DNA from: Petunia secreta
Lineage: Eukaryota > Streptophyta > Magnoliopsida > Solanales > Solanaceae
DNA: 64,000 nucleotides
Reading direction: 5' to 3'
Assembly: GCA_029990175.1 (NCBI GenBank)
Contig: JARKIP010000048.1
Span: 26,994,001-27,058,000 of the forward strand
Under the pieces are notes generated by a model. It made no database searches. It was not told where the DNA came from and saw nothing but the letters and a program-made list of their open reading frames with translations. This document shows, piece by piece, positions 31,300-42,133 of this stretch. The position numbers and the translations under genes were made by a program. Numbering within the stretch: the stretch's first letter is position 1; each line of letters begins with the position of its first letter.

Positions 31300-34200
31300 T
31301 GTTGACACCCAATTTTGTCCCTCCATTTTTCGCAATTTGGCTATATTTAATCAAAATCGATAATAGTAATTTTCCAAACAAAATTGCACTAGATAACATG
31401 CATTTACATGTGTAAAATTATTATCAATCCCCAATTTATATAACATTCATTTAATTGTGACTATATTACGTAATTACATTTATTTAGGCTATTTTTCAAA
31501 CTACGTATGCTATTTCATGCAAATTAATGCATTATGACATTATTTAATAATTATTTGTGACTTATTTATATCTAATTAGTATTATTTGTGGTCATCTATA
31601 TTTATTTATAATTAAATATATTTATTCATAATTATTTACAAAATTTCCTATTTTTATACTAATTATTTGTATTTATAAGTATTTTGATTAATATTAGCCA
31701 TTTTGCTATTTTACAATTCCATTTTCACTATATTCAGTCCACGTCATCACGTTTTGTCCACATGTACGCCACCTAAGCTTCACATAAGCTTACACCTCAC
31801 CAAATACACTTTTAGCACGAAGTACTACTCTCTTAAGCATGTGTACAACTCACTCCAGCGTATGGTATAACCCCTTAAAGCACCCACTTATCCACTTCAT
31901 TACCTATACTACTTATACACACACACACCCACACGCCTATGTGGACAGATCTGCACCGTTCGTTCGTTTAATCCAACGGACCAGAACAAATCTTGTGTTT
32001 TAATATATCCAAACATACACCCCACTCTTAAAACCCTAAAACATATTTCCCTCTTCCATTTCCCTCTCCAGCCGCCACTCTCTCTCCCCCATTTCCCCAA
32101 AACCAACTCGATACACCCCAAAATCTCCACCAGTCTCTCCGCGTCTCCTCCGCCATCTCCGCTCGTCCTCTCTCTCTCTTCCTTGTCGTTTTCTCACGGG
32201 AAAAAGGGAACAAAATCTTTCTTTCCATAGAAACCGAAAAGGAAGAGGAAGAGATTGACGAATCTCGTTAAATCCAGATACGGCATACACTCATTTAGCA
32301 CACATAAGGCAAGGATCGGGTTTGGCATTCTGTTCTTGGTCAAATCGGGTAGCATCTTTTGATTTTCCTTTTGTTGATGAAATTTGAACTAAAATGATAT
32401 CTTGGATCTGATTACATTCCCATTTCTGGTATCTAAACGTTTTACATGTCCAGCTTCACATTCGAGTTAAGTTAGTGCAATTTTTAGTTCGTACATATTT
32501 AATTCGACTTTAGTTTGCATTCTAGAATACTGGTGTTAATCTTGTCTATATACATGCTGATTCTCTTTCTTTATCTTGGTACAAACTGACTTAGTTCAAT
32601 CTTTTCATGATTTGTGCTTAACAAAATTAAAAACGCTGATTTGCCATTTCATTTAAGGATGATTAGGACTGATTTTCCATTTCAAGCCACGGATTACAAG
32701 CTTTACATATACAATTTAAGTTTGTGTACTTCCTGATTGGATTAATTGATTGAGGGGTGATTGATCATGTTACCTTGTTTAATTGGATTAGCAAAATCAG
32801 CCATAGCCCTATATATACTGCTGCTTGCTTTCAGTTCTAGGGGAGCTCAGAATACACCTCTACACACACTGAAACACGCGGATACAGCTTCTTGCTTTTC
32901 AGTTCTAGAATTCTGGAAGAAACTCTTCACACAGACACAGATACACTACTCTCTACACCTCCCTACACACACTGAAGACAGACCCCTCCCCTCACAGACT
33001 TTCCTACACCCCTGATACAGCCTACAGACATGGGAATACACCTCTGAATGCTGCACACTCCTCTGTAGGCATAGCATTAGCCTGCTCCCTCTAATCTTTG
33101 GTTCTTGTTGCTGTCTCATCAAGGCCAAAACATCACTTTGTTTGAGTCTATTGCTTGCTATTTTCCTCAGTTGGTTGTCCTGTTCTTCTATTGTTATTTG
33201 TCCTACAACTAAGGTAAGTTTACTGTGTTAATAGCATGCTACTGATGTTTCTGCGTTTGACATATATCTATGACAAATCTTCCTATTGCCTGTTGTAAGA
33301 TGAGTTGTGTAACTGCCTGGGCCTTTTGAGGTCATCCACTAACTTTTGTGCAGCTCTGTTTGAGGCCAAATCTAGCTTGGTTTAATGCTGGATAGCTAAA
33401 AACTACACCATTGTTAAGTTTTTCAGTTACAGGGAATTGTTAGTTGATTTCAACAACAGTTAGTCGCTTGTTGTTAAAGAAACAGGACAGCATGAACATG
33501 GGCAGTACATTTAGACTGCGCACAGGGCACTATTCTTCATTTTCTCTTTGTATGAACCTATACATCCCCCTAGACCCTTATTGTTTGTATTTGCTGGGAC
33601 TCCCTGTTTTGTATAAGCGTCATAAGATGCATTTATAGTGCTAAGACAGATGCAGCAGTTCAAGTACTGCAACACGCAGTAAAAATGGCTATCAGGGGCC
33701 ATTTTCTACCTTTTCTTTGTTTCGTTATGTTTAAAAGGTCAGATCTGTAAGGCAAGTTTAAAAGTGGCATAGTTGCACAATTTTTCAAGTGATTTACAGT
33801 AGGTTTACAATTAAAATTTGATACTTGAAAAGTAGACTGTTTTGCAAAGTACTTAAACCTCCCTCATTTAAAAAATTGGCTAAATTCGTAATCAGTGCTG
33901 GAAATAGCCTAGTTCCGCAAATCCCATATCCTGTAACGTAACATAGTACATTTTATTGGTAGTAGCTAAAACTGGAATTAGTGCTGTTAAGTAGACTATT
34001 TGCGCAATTCTTTGTGAAACTCAGAATTTAAACTATTTTTTGGAAAAGACTTAAACTGCATGTTTATTGAAATATGGATTATTTATGTAAATCTGTAATT
34101 CTGAACGTAAAAGTTATGAGTTTTAATTTGGGAGGCCCATTTTTACACTTTGTTGAAAATTGTTTTATCTGATACACCTTGCCTTGATTACTTTCCATGA

Positions 34201-34932
34201 CTGTATTTTATTTGACGCTTAGAAGTTTAGATTGGGGCACTTAATATACTTGGGGTGTCTAGAGACTTAAAGTAGTATCCCAAAAGCCTCCGGGACTTTA
34301 AGGGGGACGCTAGTAAACTTTTAGGACGTTTTAAAATGTTAGGAAACGCTTTAGTTAAATACTTAAAAGAGGGTATGGGGGCTAAGGGTAATTTAAGCCC
34401 CTCGGATATGATGGAAACTACCCGAGCTACATTTGATAGTGGATTTTGAAACTATCGTCCCTTACGAAAGTCGGGTTCTGATCCGAATAGAATAATAAAA
34501 TCTAGGGTTTTTCAAATGTTTAATTAGTTATTATTTTGTGGCTATTTGTGCAACTATTATTTCAAATTATTTATGCAAATATATTAAATTACCTATTTTA
34601 CTTTGCATCCTATATCTCCTTTGTTTATTTATTTAGTTTCTATTCTTTTTATAAGCAATATGTTTAAACCCAATATAGAAATCGGCCGGGAACCACATTT
34701 GTGGAACTTAGGAGGTGCCTAACCCCTTCCTTCTAGGTTAACTTGAACACTTACCTGAATCTCTGACTAGTAGACCAACCCGGAGTTATTCTTTAAAATT
34801 AAATTAGAAATTAATATGTGACCTAATACACCTTAGAACTATATTAGGTGGCGACTCCAAAATTTCCAACTCCAAACGAGTTACCCCAAGTCGAAAACTC
34901 ACTTTACCTATTATTAAAAGTGGGGTGCGACA
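31300..34932 (+). repeat. 3' LTR of the Tat/Ogre-like element
   Basis: 3633 bp, about 99% identical by eye to 20772-24402. Differences are scattered single bases plus one extra AC dinucleotide in the 'acacac' run at about 31920. It is followed by the GGAAT target duplication and then the copia RT sequence. Confidence 0.95.
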
Positions 34933-35478
34933 GGAATTACCTCAGATGGATGTACATATGCATTTTTGCATGGAGATCTTCATGAGGAGGTATATATGAA
35001 ATATCCTTCGCTTGATAAGAATCATAGAACCAGAAACATTTTTCATCTTTGGAAATTGTTATATGGGCTGTAGCAGGCTCTCCCTTGTTGGTTTGAAATA
35101 TTATCTGCTGCTCTGAAGAACTATGGCTTTCGTCAATCCTATTTTGATTACTCTTTATTTACGATGAGGAAGGGAAGTGTGCAGTCAAGTGTGCTTGTAT
35201 ATGTGGATGATTTGATTATCTCATGGTATGATAATAAAGCTATTCAAATGTTTATGTTATATCTCTCTGACTAGTTTCATATGAAAGATCTTGGCATCTT
35301 GAAGTATTTTTTGGGGTTTACAGCTGTGAGGGGTCATAAAGGGATCTTTTTATGCCAAAGAAGATATGCTTTGGAGATCATTGTTTAGGTCGAATTGTTC
35401 GGTGCTAAACCAGTTCGTACTCTGATGGAACAGAATCATCGTTTGGCTTTGGAGAGTGGCCGTTTTATTTATAATCCC
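34933..35478 (+). pseudogene. Copia element, piece 3 of 4 (reverse transcriptase core)
   Basis: The translation resumes copia RT with FLHGDLHEEVYMKYP (about 34965), LWKLLYGL, SLFTMRKG, LVYVDDLIIS (YVDD catalytic box, about 35200), FHMKDLGILKYFLG and GIFLCQRRYALEIIV. Several stops interrupt it (for example in LYGL*QA and at 35386). It ends in AATCCC at 35473-35478, repeated at 40774-40779, where the next LTR element inserted. Confidence 0.87.
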
Positions 35479-36117
35479 TGATGCGATCTGGATTGGTACT
35501 TTAAGTCGTGGAGGGTTCATGCTCGACATCCAGAGCTTGGAATGTTTCAAAAGGGCTTGGAAGCCAAGAATCAAGCCAAAGGATTGGCCAAACACGCAGA
35601 TGGGAGCTTGCTGGATTCTGGAGTACGGCGTATGCTTCGCGATCGCGACTCCAAAGGCACGAACGCGCAGAGGAATTCAGTCATAGTCCTCGATTGCGAG
35701 AGATGAAGCGCGTTCGCGATGCTCTGGGAGAATGAATTGACGCGGTCAAGCGTACACAAGCGCGATCGCGCTGGAGGGCACAAGACCAAATATCCAGAAT
35801 CAAAATAAGGGGATTTTTAGTCCATTAGGGGCTTTTGGTCTATTCCTTCATTGTATTTAGTAATTACTATAAATAGGCTAATTGAGGAGTTTATTCATTA
35901 GTTAGACTTTGATGATGAATGATGTGAGTAAACATTAGCTAAGCATATTGCTTGAGCACTACTAATTAGTATAGGTTCTTTTTTATTGTTGTTTTAAGGA
36001 AGTGATTAGGCCTCACCTCCTAATTTGTTTCCTTAATTCCAAATCAATTCAAATTGGGTCTAGCTTTTATCATTTTATTTTCTTGTTATTTTTCTTGTCC
36101 TAGTTATGATCATATCA
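35479..36117 (+). repeat. 5' LTR of the gag-protease element
   Basis: Starts TGATGCGATCTGG and ends GATCATATCA just before the primer site. It contains unusual CG-rich words such as TCGCGATCGCGA (about 35640) and GCGCGATCGCGC (about 35760) in an otherwise AT-rich context. A probable TATA context ('actataaatagg') lies at about 35866. Confidence 0.88.
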
Positions 36118-36119
36118 TT

Positions 36120-36131
36120 TGGTATCAGAGC
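36120..36131 (+). promoter_or_regulatory. tRNA-Met primer-binding site of the gag-protease element
   Basis: TGGTATCAGAGC begins three bases after the 5' LTR end. Confidence 0.85.
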
Positions 36132-37219
36132 TCAGATTAGTATTTGTTCCTACGAACACTAACTAGGTTTTTGTTTATCAAATCTGAAAAATCACAAAAA
36201 AAATCAAAAAAAAATGAAAGAATCCAAAAGTTGAGTAATAGGTTTAGGTTTTCTTTGGATGAAATCTTTGTTACCAATTGTTGCTTAGTGATTGTAGAAG
36301 CTGATTCTCGAAGGAATTGAAAAACAAACAACATTTGGAGTGTTAATTTTAAGATTCAAGAATTAGAGTTCATCAACAAAAAATTGGGGCTTTTGCATTT
36401 TGGGTGCTGATTTTGAAGAATTGATCATTGGGGTTTGTTCACGGACTTATAAGAAACTTATATCTCAAATTTGGAGCAAAAACAAGTTGATTTATGAAGA
36501 TTCAAGTGAAATTTTTTTCCAAAAATTCGGGCTTCAAGTTCTGCATCAGACCCAGAATTTTCTCTTCGCGATCGCGCGAGAAGTGTCACGATCGTGCAGG
36601 CTTATTTATTATTGCTCTTCACGATCGCGAAGCGACATCACATAGTTATTGATTCCTTTTCACGAACGCGCGCCTTCTGTCGCGACAATGCTGAACAAAA
36701 TTTATTCCTCTTTGCGATAGCGCCCGTTCTCACGCGATAGCGCTTAACAAAAAAACCAGTCACTTCACAGATTGTTGGAACATCCCCTCAACAGTTTCAG
36801 ATCACCCAAACTCCTATCATATCATCAAATATAATGAGTTTCTAGATCATTAACAAAATTTCATCCAAATCCAAATCCAAATTCATTTCGTGCCAATTCG
36901 ATTCGTGCCTTTCTTTTTTCCTCTCTTTGACTTTTTATAAATTCCGTCCGCTAGCATTAATTGTCCGTTTCTTGTTACAACAATTCCTTCCCGTCCCGAA
37001 TTGGATTGAGTTCGATTGTCAAATCGGAATTGAGTGCGAAAAGCAACTTGACTTTGCCAGCGAGAGGTAAGAAGCTTGAGTGGTGAGAACATTAGAGTGT
37101 GGTCACAAAAGCCATTGACCTTGAGTGTATACATGAGTTGAAAGAAAATTGAGTGATCATATATCAAGTGATACACGTGAGGGAGCGAATTTGGTCCTTT
37201 TGTTATTATTGTTGCAAAC
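36132..37219 (+). other. Leader of the gag-protease element, with a CG-rich motif cluster
   Basis: About 1.1 kb without a convincing gene. Between about 36560 and 36750 several CG-rich words (TCGCGATCGCGCGAG, CACGATCGCGAAGCG, CGAACGCGCG, GCGATAGCGC) cluster. They echo those in the LTRs. Confidence 0.55.
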
Positions 37220-37925
37220 ATGTCTTCCGATGATGATGGTGGTGGAGGTTATGATTCCTATGGAGATGATGTGGATTGCTACGATGATTGTGGAGACTAT
37301 GGTTCCTATAATGATGGTGGGAGCTACTATGATGATTCAGGGAACTATGGCTCTTATGAAGTTGAAGTGAGTCACCATGGTAATCATGAAGCTCGTGTAG
37401 GCTATGAGGCTTATGAGGATGAATATGGCGATGAAAACTCCTATGCGTCTAGTCTTGGAGATGATGATAGTGACGCTTCAAGGTACAATGTTCCTACTTA
37501 CTCTTTATGAAAATGTAGTTAGTGACATAGAGAGAATTGATGATGAAGCTTATTCTAGAGATTGTTCATTTGCATCCACTCTTTGTGTTCTTAAAAATAA
37601 ACAAGAGAGTAGTAGTGATCTTACTATTGGTTTGAAAAAAAATGGTAATTACTCCATGAGAAAAAGAGAGTCTACATATTCTAATTGTGCTAGAAGTTTT
37701 CATGTCTCTAATTCTTATGTGAAAGGCAACTTAAAGCCTAGAGTTAGAAAAGGTGATACATGTACTACAAATGGTTTGTCTTGGACTAACAATGCTTTGA
37801 GAGCTATGTTTAAACGGAATCATTTTGTAGACAACCATGAGTGTGATGAAGTTTGTGTGGAGCAATTTTTGGAAGAAAGAAAGGACTTCTTCCACGCAAT
37901 TTGTAAGGATGGAGGGCTTACTTGA
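37220..37925 (+). pseudogene. Acidic Gly/Tyr/Asp-rich gag-like frame of the LTR element
   Basis: ATG at 37220 opens MSSDDDGGGGYDSYGDD, a strongly acidic, Tyr- and Gly-rich protein ending at 37510. The sequence then appears to continue in another frame (to 37925) with CVEQFLEERKDFF near the end. It occupies the gag position between primer site and protease. I recognise no conserved gag core, so the label rests on position. A one-base shift near 37490 separates the halves. Confidence 0.5.
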
Positions 37926-39773
37926 GTTATGATAATTGATTATAAGAGTCATTCTAATGTTGCAAGTGTTTATTTGGTTGAGCAATTAAAGTTGGAAACT
38001 TGTAGTCATCCTTTACCCTATAGGTGGCCTTGATTGAATGGAGATGGGTTTGTGGTCATTACACAACAAGTGTGGGTAAAGTTCAAAATTGGCGATTATC
38101 ATAATGAAGTACTATGTGATGTGATGCCCATAAAAAGTTGTTACTTGTTGTTGGAAAAACCATGGAAGCTTGCTAGAAATACCAAGTATAGTGAGAAGTT
38201 TGGAAAACATGCTCTCACTTTGCGGGACCAAAAGTTTATTCTAAATGCTACCCCTCCAATGAAAGTTAAAGAATTTTATTTGGGAATGCTAGAAATGGCA
38301 AGAAAGATAAAGGAAAAAGGGGCGAGGCAAAGGTTGGATGAAGGTTCTCAAGGAGAAAAATTGAAAGATGAGGTTAAGAGTACCCCTACTCCTTCCAAAG
38401 GGATTCTTGGCACATATCCTAATTCAAATAAACTTGAGAGAGAAAAGATTGAGAGGAGTAAGGGAGTGACAAGTGACGAATCAAGAGAGGAAAAAGGAGA
38501 GCTTGAGTTGAGCGAAGTGAGTGAGTTGTCACAAGAAAAGAGAGAGGAGTTTGAAAATAAAATGAGAGAAAAGAAAGAGGGTAAACAAAAGAGTGAGGGT
38601 GAAGATTTTTCTTATTCTAACAATTCTAACCTTTCTTGTTTCTCTAGTTGTTTTGTGACTCTTGAAGGTGCTCTTGAAGAAGCTAAAATTGGGAATCCTT
38701 ATTTGGAAGCTAAAATTGGGAATCCTTATTTTTCTTATTCTAAAATTGGGAATCCTTATTTGGAAGTGGTTCCATGCTTGGAACAAAAAGAAGAGACCAA
38801 TGTGAAGTCTCCAAATGAACAAGTGAGCTTACTTTTGAAAAGCCAAGGTAAAGAAGAATCTTTAGATGTGCTACAAGGTAATAAAGCTAATCTTAACTCT
38901 TGTATTCCTTTGGGTGAGTTTGATCAAGACTTGAGTATGGTTGATAACTTTACTTTTTGTGGAATTAATAATTCTTTATCTTGCATTGATGATAGTGCTT
39001 GTGAGCATACACTAGTTGGGCACACTTGTGAAAAGAAAATTGATGAATTTTGTGTGTGTGAATTGTCCCACACTAGTGATGTGCAAATGGATGAGCTTGA
39101 ACATAATGAATTGAGTTTTAACACTCCACTTTGAAAAATATGCCAATGAGTTGCTTGATTTTGATGTGATAGCATTTGATAGCACTCTTGATTGTGTTGG
39201 TGGTTTGTCTCAAGGTTTTAAAATATTTGAAAATCCATTTTTTGTTGAAAATGAGCAAGATAAAGTGTTGGAAGGTGATTTTAGTATTAACAATCAATTA
39301 TTTGCTCAAGATGATTCTCATGACTTGCTTGAGAGTGATAATTTTTGGATGTTAGCAAGCTAACTCCCAAAATATTTGTTGAAAGCTTGTCTAATGTTTG
39401 GAAGTCCTCCAAAGGTAAAGATTGCTCCTTAAAGAAAGAGGGATATACTAGTGATAGTGATGGTAAATTGATAGATGCTACCCTTAGTGTCAATTTTATT
39501 ACTTACTTTATTCCTAGTTTTGAGCATACATTTAAAACGAATTTTGCTAGAGCTGCCAATGTTAAGAGTGATAACTTGTCAATGGCAGCTTGGCATGAAT
39601 TGAATGAGTTTAAAAATGAAGATTGTTTTGTAAATGAGCTTGCTTATTGTTGCTTTTATAACCAAGTTTTTTATGATGGGATTGGAAAAATGTTCTTTAT
39701 GGTTGATCTTGATACTTGGTTACTCCCTCCATTCCAAAATGAGTGTTTGGGTTTGACTGGGCACAGAGTTTAA
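37926..39773 (+). pseudogene. Degenerate retroviral-type protease followed by a charged frame
   Basis: At 37928-38010 the translation reads MIIDYKSHSNVASVYLVEQLKL, which parallels the gypsy protease site with D-G/S-G-S-x-x-N-V-A-S. The Asp is kept but the following Gly is lost. After a stop (about 38031) the frame from 38034 gives VWVKFKIGDYHNEVLCDVMPIKSCYLLL and KPWKLARNTKY, the remainder of the protease fold. A Lys/Glu/Ser-rich stretch (to 39134) with a 'KIGNPYLE' peptide repeated near 38685-38765 and two short frames to 39773 follow. No RT motifs were found. Confidence 0.6.
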
Positions 39774-39962
39774 GAAAATAAAGAAGACTTTTAAATTATG
39801 TGGTTTAAAATGAAAGGTGTATGTAATGTGGGCCAGAGTCTTTAAATCCTGTGGTCCATAATAAATCTTAGATTTAAAGAGTTGCCATAAAAGGAAAGAA
39901 GCACTTATTTTGGGACAAACAAAAAAGGAAAGGTAGACACTCATTTTGGGACGGAGGGAGTA
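39721..39962. mobile_element. Stowaway-type MITE
   Basis: Ends CTCCCTCCATTCC and GGGACGGAGGGAG lie between TA dinucleotides (39721-39722 and 39961-39962). The inner part continues as an inverted repeat ('aaaatgagtgt' and 'acactcatttt'). It is about 240 bp and non-coding, inserted in the LTR element. Confidence 0.9.
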
Positions 39963-40116
39963 TATCATAAGAGTGTGTACTTTGAGCATCAGTAAGTAAG
40001 CCTTGTTCCATTCTCTTTATTGTGTATTGCTTGGAAAGTTATTGAGTAGTTACTTATTCACGTCATGGTTTGCAAGGTACAAATTCAAGGACGAATTCCT
40101 TTAAAGAAAGAGGGAA

Positions 40117-40773
40117 TGATGCGATCCGAATTGGTACATTAAGCCGTGGAGGGTTCATGCTCGACGTCTGAAACTTGGAATGCTTCAAAAGGGCTTGGAA
40201 ACCAAGAATCAAGCCAAAGGATTGGTCAAACAAACAGATGGGAGCTTGCTGGATTATGGAGTACGGTGTATGCTTCGCGATCGCGACACCAAAGGCGCGA
40301 ACGTGCAGAGGAATTTAGTCATAGTCCGCGATTGCGAGAGATGAAGTGCGTTCACGATGCTCTGGGAGAATGAATTGACGCGGTCGCACGTACACAAGCG
40401 CGATCGCGCTGGAGGGCGGCTATCCAGATTTCTAGAATTAACATTAGAGGCTTTTTAGTCCATTCCTTCAATGTATTTAGTAACTACTATAAATAGGCTA
40501 ATTGAGGGGTTTATTCATTAGTTAGACTTTGATGATGAATGATGTGAGTAAATATTTGCTAAGCATGTTGCTTGAGCACTCTCTTTCCTTGGTTTGTAAT
40601 TGAATGTTAATTCAATTGAGGACTAATTAGTTTTTTTTTTAATTGTTGTTTTAAGGGGATGATTAGGCATCACCTCCTAATTTATTTCTTTAATTCCAAA
40701 TCAATTCAAATTGGGTCTTGCTTTTATCATTTTATTTTCTTGTTATTTTCCTAGTCCTAGTTAGGATCATATC
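40117..40773 (+). repeat. 3' LTR of the gag-protease element, with preceding purine tract
   Basis: Starts TGATGCGATCCG and ends GGATCATATCA. The purine tract AAAGAAAGAGGGAA (40103-40116) precedes it. It shares the CG-rich words of the 5' LTR but differs by many substitutions and small indels. Confidence 0.88.
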
Positions 40774-41063
40774 AATCCCGAATGCTTTGGGAGACAGGTC
40801 GGGGTTTTGATCTATATGTGTTTTACGTGGCTATCTTATAGTGTTCATGCTTAGTCTCAATTTATGTGACGTCCTTGTGTTGAGCACTTGGATGCAGCTC
40901 ACCGAGTTTTACATTATTTGAAGGGGGTGTTCGGGTCAGGGCATTGTGATGAGTTCCCGTTATGATCTCTGTTTCTACAGATTGGAAATGATTCCCATTG
41001 ATAAGACATTGTTTGACTGATTGGTATGTTTCGTTGGGGGACTCACCAATTTCGTGGCGGAAC
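40774..41063 (+). pseudogene. Copia element, piece 4 of 4 (C-terminal polymerase/RNase H)
   Basis: After the repeated AATCCC the translation continues copia sequence: NPECFGRQVGVLIY, VEHLDAAHRVLHYLKG (about 40880-40925), then GIVMSSRYDLCFY and GDSPISWRNKKQ-like residues (about 41035-41060) in shifted frames. Stops are frequent. The 3' end and LTR are missing; pararetrovirus sequence begins at about 41114. Confidence 0.8.
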
Positions 41064-41114
41064 AAGAAGTAACAGATTATTAAACAAGGCTAAAACCTCT
41101 TTTTCACAATACAT

Positions 41115-41126
41115 TGGTATCAGAGC
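41115..41126 (+). promoter_or_regulatory. tRNA-Met primer-binding site (pararetrovirus B)
   Basis: TGGTATCAGAGC is followed by AGGAGTGACAGCC, the same downstream sequence as in the three inverted copies. Upstream sequence differs from the viral leader, so the insertion boundary coincides with this site. Confidence 0.88.
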
Positions 41127-41169
41127 AGGAGTGACAGCCAAGCATGGTGATATAGTGTCACAATTTTTA

Positions 41170-41760
41170 ATGGTAAATAATAAAAAATTTTATATAACGG
41201 GTGAAGAATTTAACCAAATGATGGAAGGAAATTCATCTGAACTTATACCAAATATAATTAGAAGAAGACCGAGAAAGGAATTTGAAAAAACTATATTTTA
41301 TTACAAGATAAGAGAGATAAGAAATATTTGGTTTGTTATAGCAGACCGATATGGAATAGAAAAAGTTGTAAGAGATAAACACGATCTTCGTATATTTACT
41401 ACAGGACTTATTTTAGGATTAAGTGAGTCGCTTCCTAAAGAAGTAGTAGATATTATAATTAAAAAAGTATTTAGAAGTATGATAGAAGATATAAGAGATT
41501 GGGCTCTAGACAGGCTAGAATATAGAAGTTTACTACACGGTAGAGATTATACTATATATTTAAAATATGATGATTCTCCGTTAACGTATGTAGAAATACT
41601 AAGAAAAGTATATGGAGGATCAAGTAGAAAATTATATGACACCATACTTATACAGGAATATAACAAGATTGTAGCATATATTATTTTATGTTTAAGAAAA
41701 AGGCTACATAACAGAGAAATAGTATCAGAAATAGTGAAGAGAATATTTAATGAATCCTGA
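41170..41760 (+). CDS. Pararetrovirus ORF1, unknown function
   Basis: I place the start at ATG 41170 (MVNNKKFYITGEEF), because the upstream part of the open frame crosses the primer site and copia sequence. It encodes 196 residues, Ile/Arg/Lys-rich, without a recognisable motif; predicted mostly helical by composition. In solendo- and cavemo-like genomes a first ORF of unclear role precedes the coat gene. It overlaps the next ORF by 11 bases (41750-41760), the kind of coupling seen in viral polycistronic RNA. The frame is open, but the copy lacks its promoter. Confidence 0.6.
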   Translation: MVNNKKFYITGEEFNQMMEGNSSELIPNIIRRRPRKEFEKTIFYYKIREIRNIWFVIADRYGIEKVVRDKHDLRIFTTGLILGLSESLPKEVVDIIIKKVFRSMIEDIRDWALDRLEYRSLLHGRDYTIYLKYDDSPLTYVEILRKVYGGSSRKLYDTILIQEYNKIVAYIILCLRKRLHNREIVSEIVKRIFNES

Positions 41761-42133
41761 AAGTTCTAAGTCGGAGTGTAAGAGATCGTTAAATAAAGTT
41801 ACTACTTCTAGAGATATAGAAAAAGAATTGGAAGAATTAAAGAAAAGAAAGAATGGGCTAGAATTTAATAAAATACTGAATGATAACCATTTAGGTGAAT
41901 CCATAAAAGTGTTAACTGAAAATGTAAGAAATTTATCGGTACAAATAGAGTTAACTCAAGAAATATTACAGCTAGAGATGGAAGAGAAATATGCTGAAAT
42001 AATAGGGATAAAAATAACAGAGCAAACTGAGAGTAAAATGAAAGATGTAATAAAAGAAAAAATCTTAGAATATAGTAAAACCACCGAAATTTCGCCAGTA
42101 ATAAAAATTAATGGTAGGAATGGAAGAAAGTAA
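41750..42133 (+). CDS. Pararetrovirus ORF2, small charged coiled-coil protein
   Basis: 127 codons, starting inside ORF1 and ending inside the coat ORF. The product is Lys/Glu-rich with probable coiled coil (EKELEELKKRKNGLEF; QIELTQEILQLEMEEKYAE). Its size and position recall the small virion-associated or aphid-factor-like ORFs of caulimovirids, but I see no specific motif, so function is not assigned. Confidence 0.6.
   Translation: MNPESSKSECKRSLNKVTTSRDIEKELEELKKRKNGLEFNKILNDNHLGESIKVLTENVRNLSVQIELTQEILQLEMEEKYAEIIGIKITEQTESKMKDVIKEKILEYSKTTEISPVIKINGRNGRK

Larger units (their letters stand above)
20772..34932 (+). mobile_element. Complete non-autonomous Tat/Ogre-like Ty3/gypsy element, 14.2 kb
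   Basis: LTRs of 3631 and 3633 bp (both TGTTGACACC...GGGTGCGACA) are flanked by the 5-bp target duplication GGAAT (20767-20771 and 34933-34937). Inside are a primer site at 24406, a gag ORF, a long non-coding tail with hairpins and minisatellite, and a purine tract before the 3' LTR. No protease, reverse transcriptase, RNase H or integrase was found, so it must depend on a relative for movement. Comparing the LTRs by eye I counted about 34 substitutions and one 2-bp indel (about 0.9%), which suggests a recent insertion. The very long LTRs, PBS wording and gag type place it with the Tat/Ogre lineage. Confidence 0.92.
35479..40773 (+). mobile_element. Gag-protease LTR element without polymerase, 5.3 kb
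   Basis: LTRs of 639 and 657 bp begin TGATGCGATC and end ATCATATCA. Flanking ATCCC (35474-35478, 40775-40779) is the target duplication. A tRNA-Met primer site follows the 5' LTR and a purine tract precedes the 3' LTR. Inside is an acidic Gly/Tyr/Asp-rich frame, a gypsy-type protease region and a long Lys/Glu-rich frame, but no RT or integrase, so it was mobilised in trans or has lost pol. The LTRs differ at many sites, clearly more than those of the 14-kb neighbour, so this is an older insertion. Confidence 0.85.

Noticed and set aside
41026..41169. Upstream extension of pararetrovirus ORF1 to an ATG at 41026
   Set aside because: The extension runs through copia sequence and the tRNA primer site, so it is a chance fusion; the viral start is taken as 41170.
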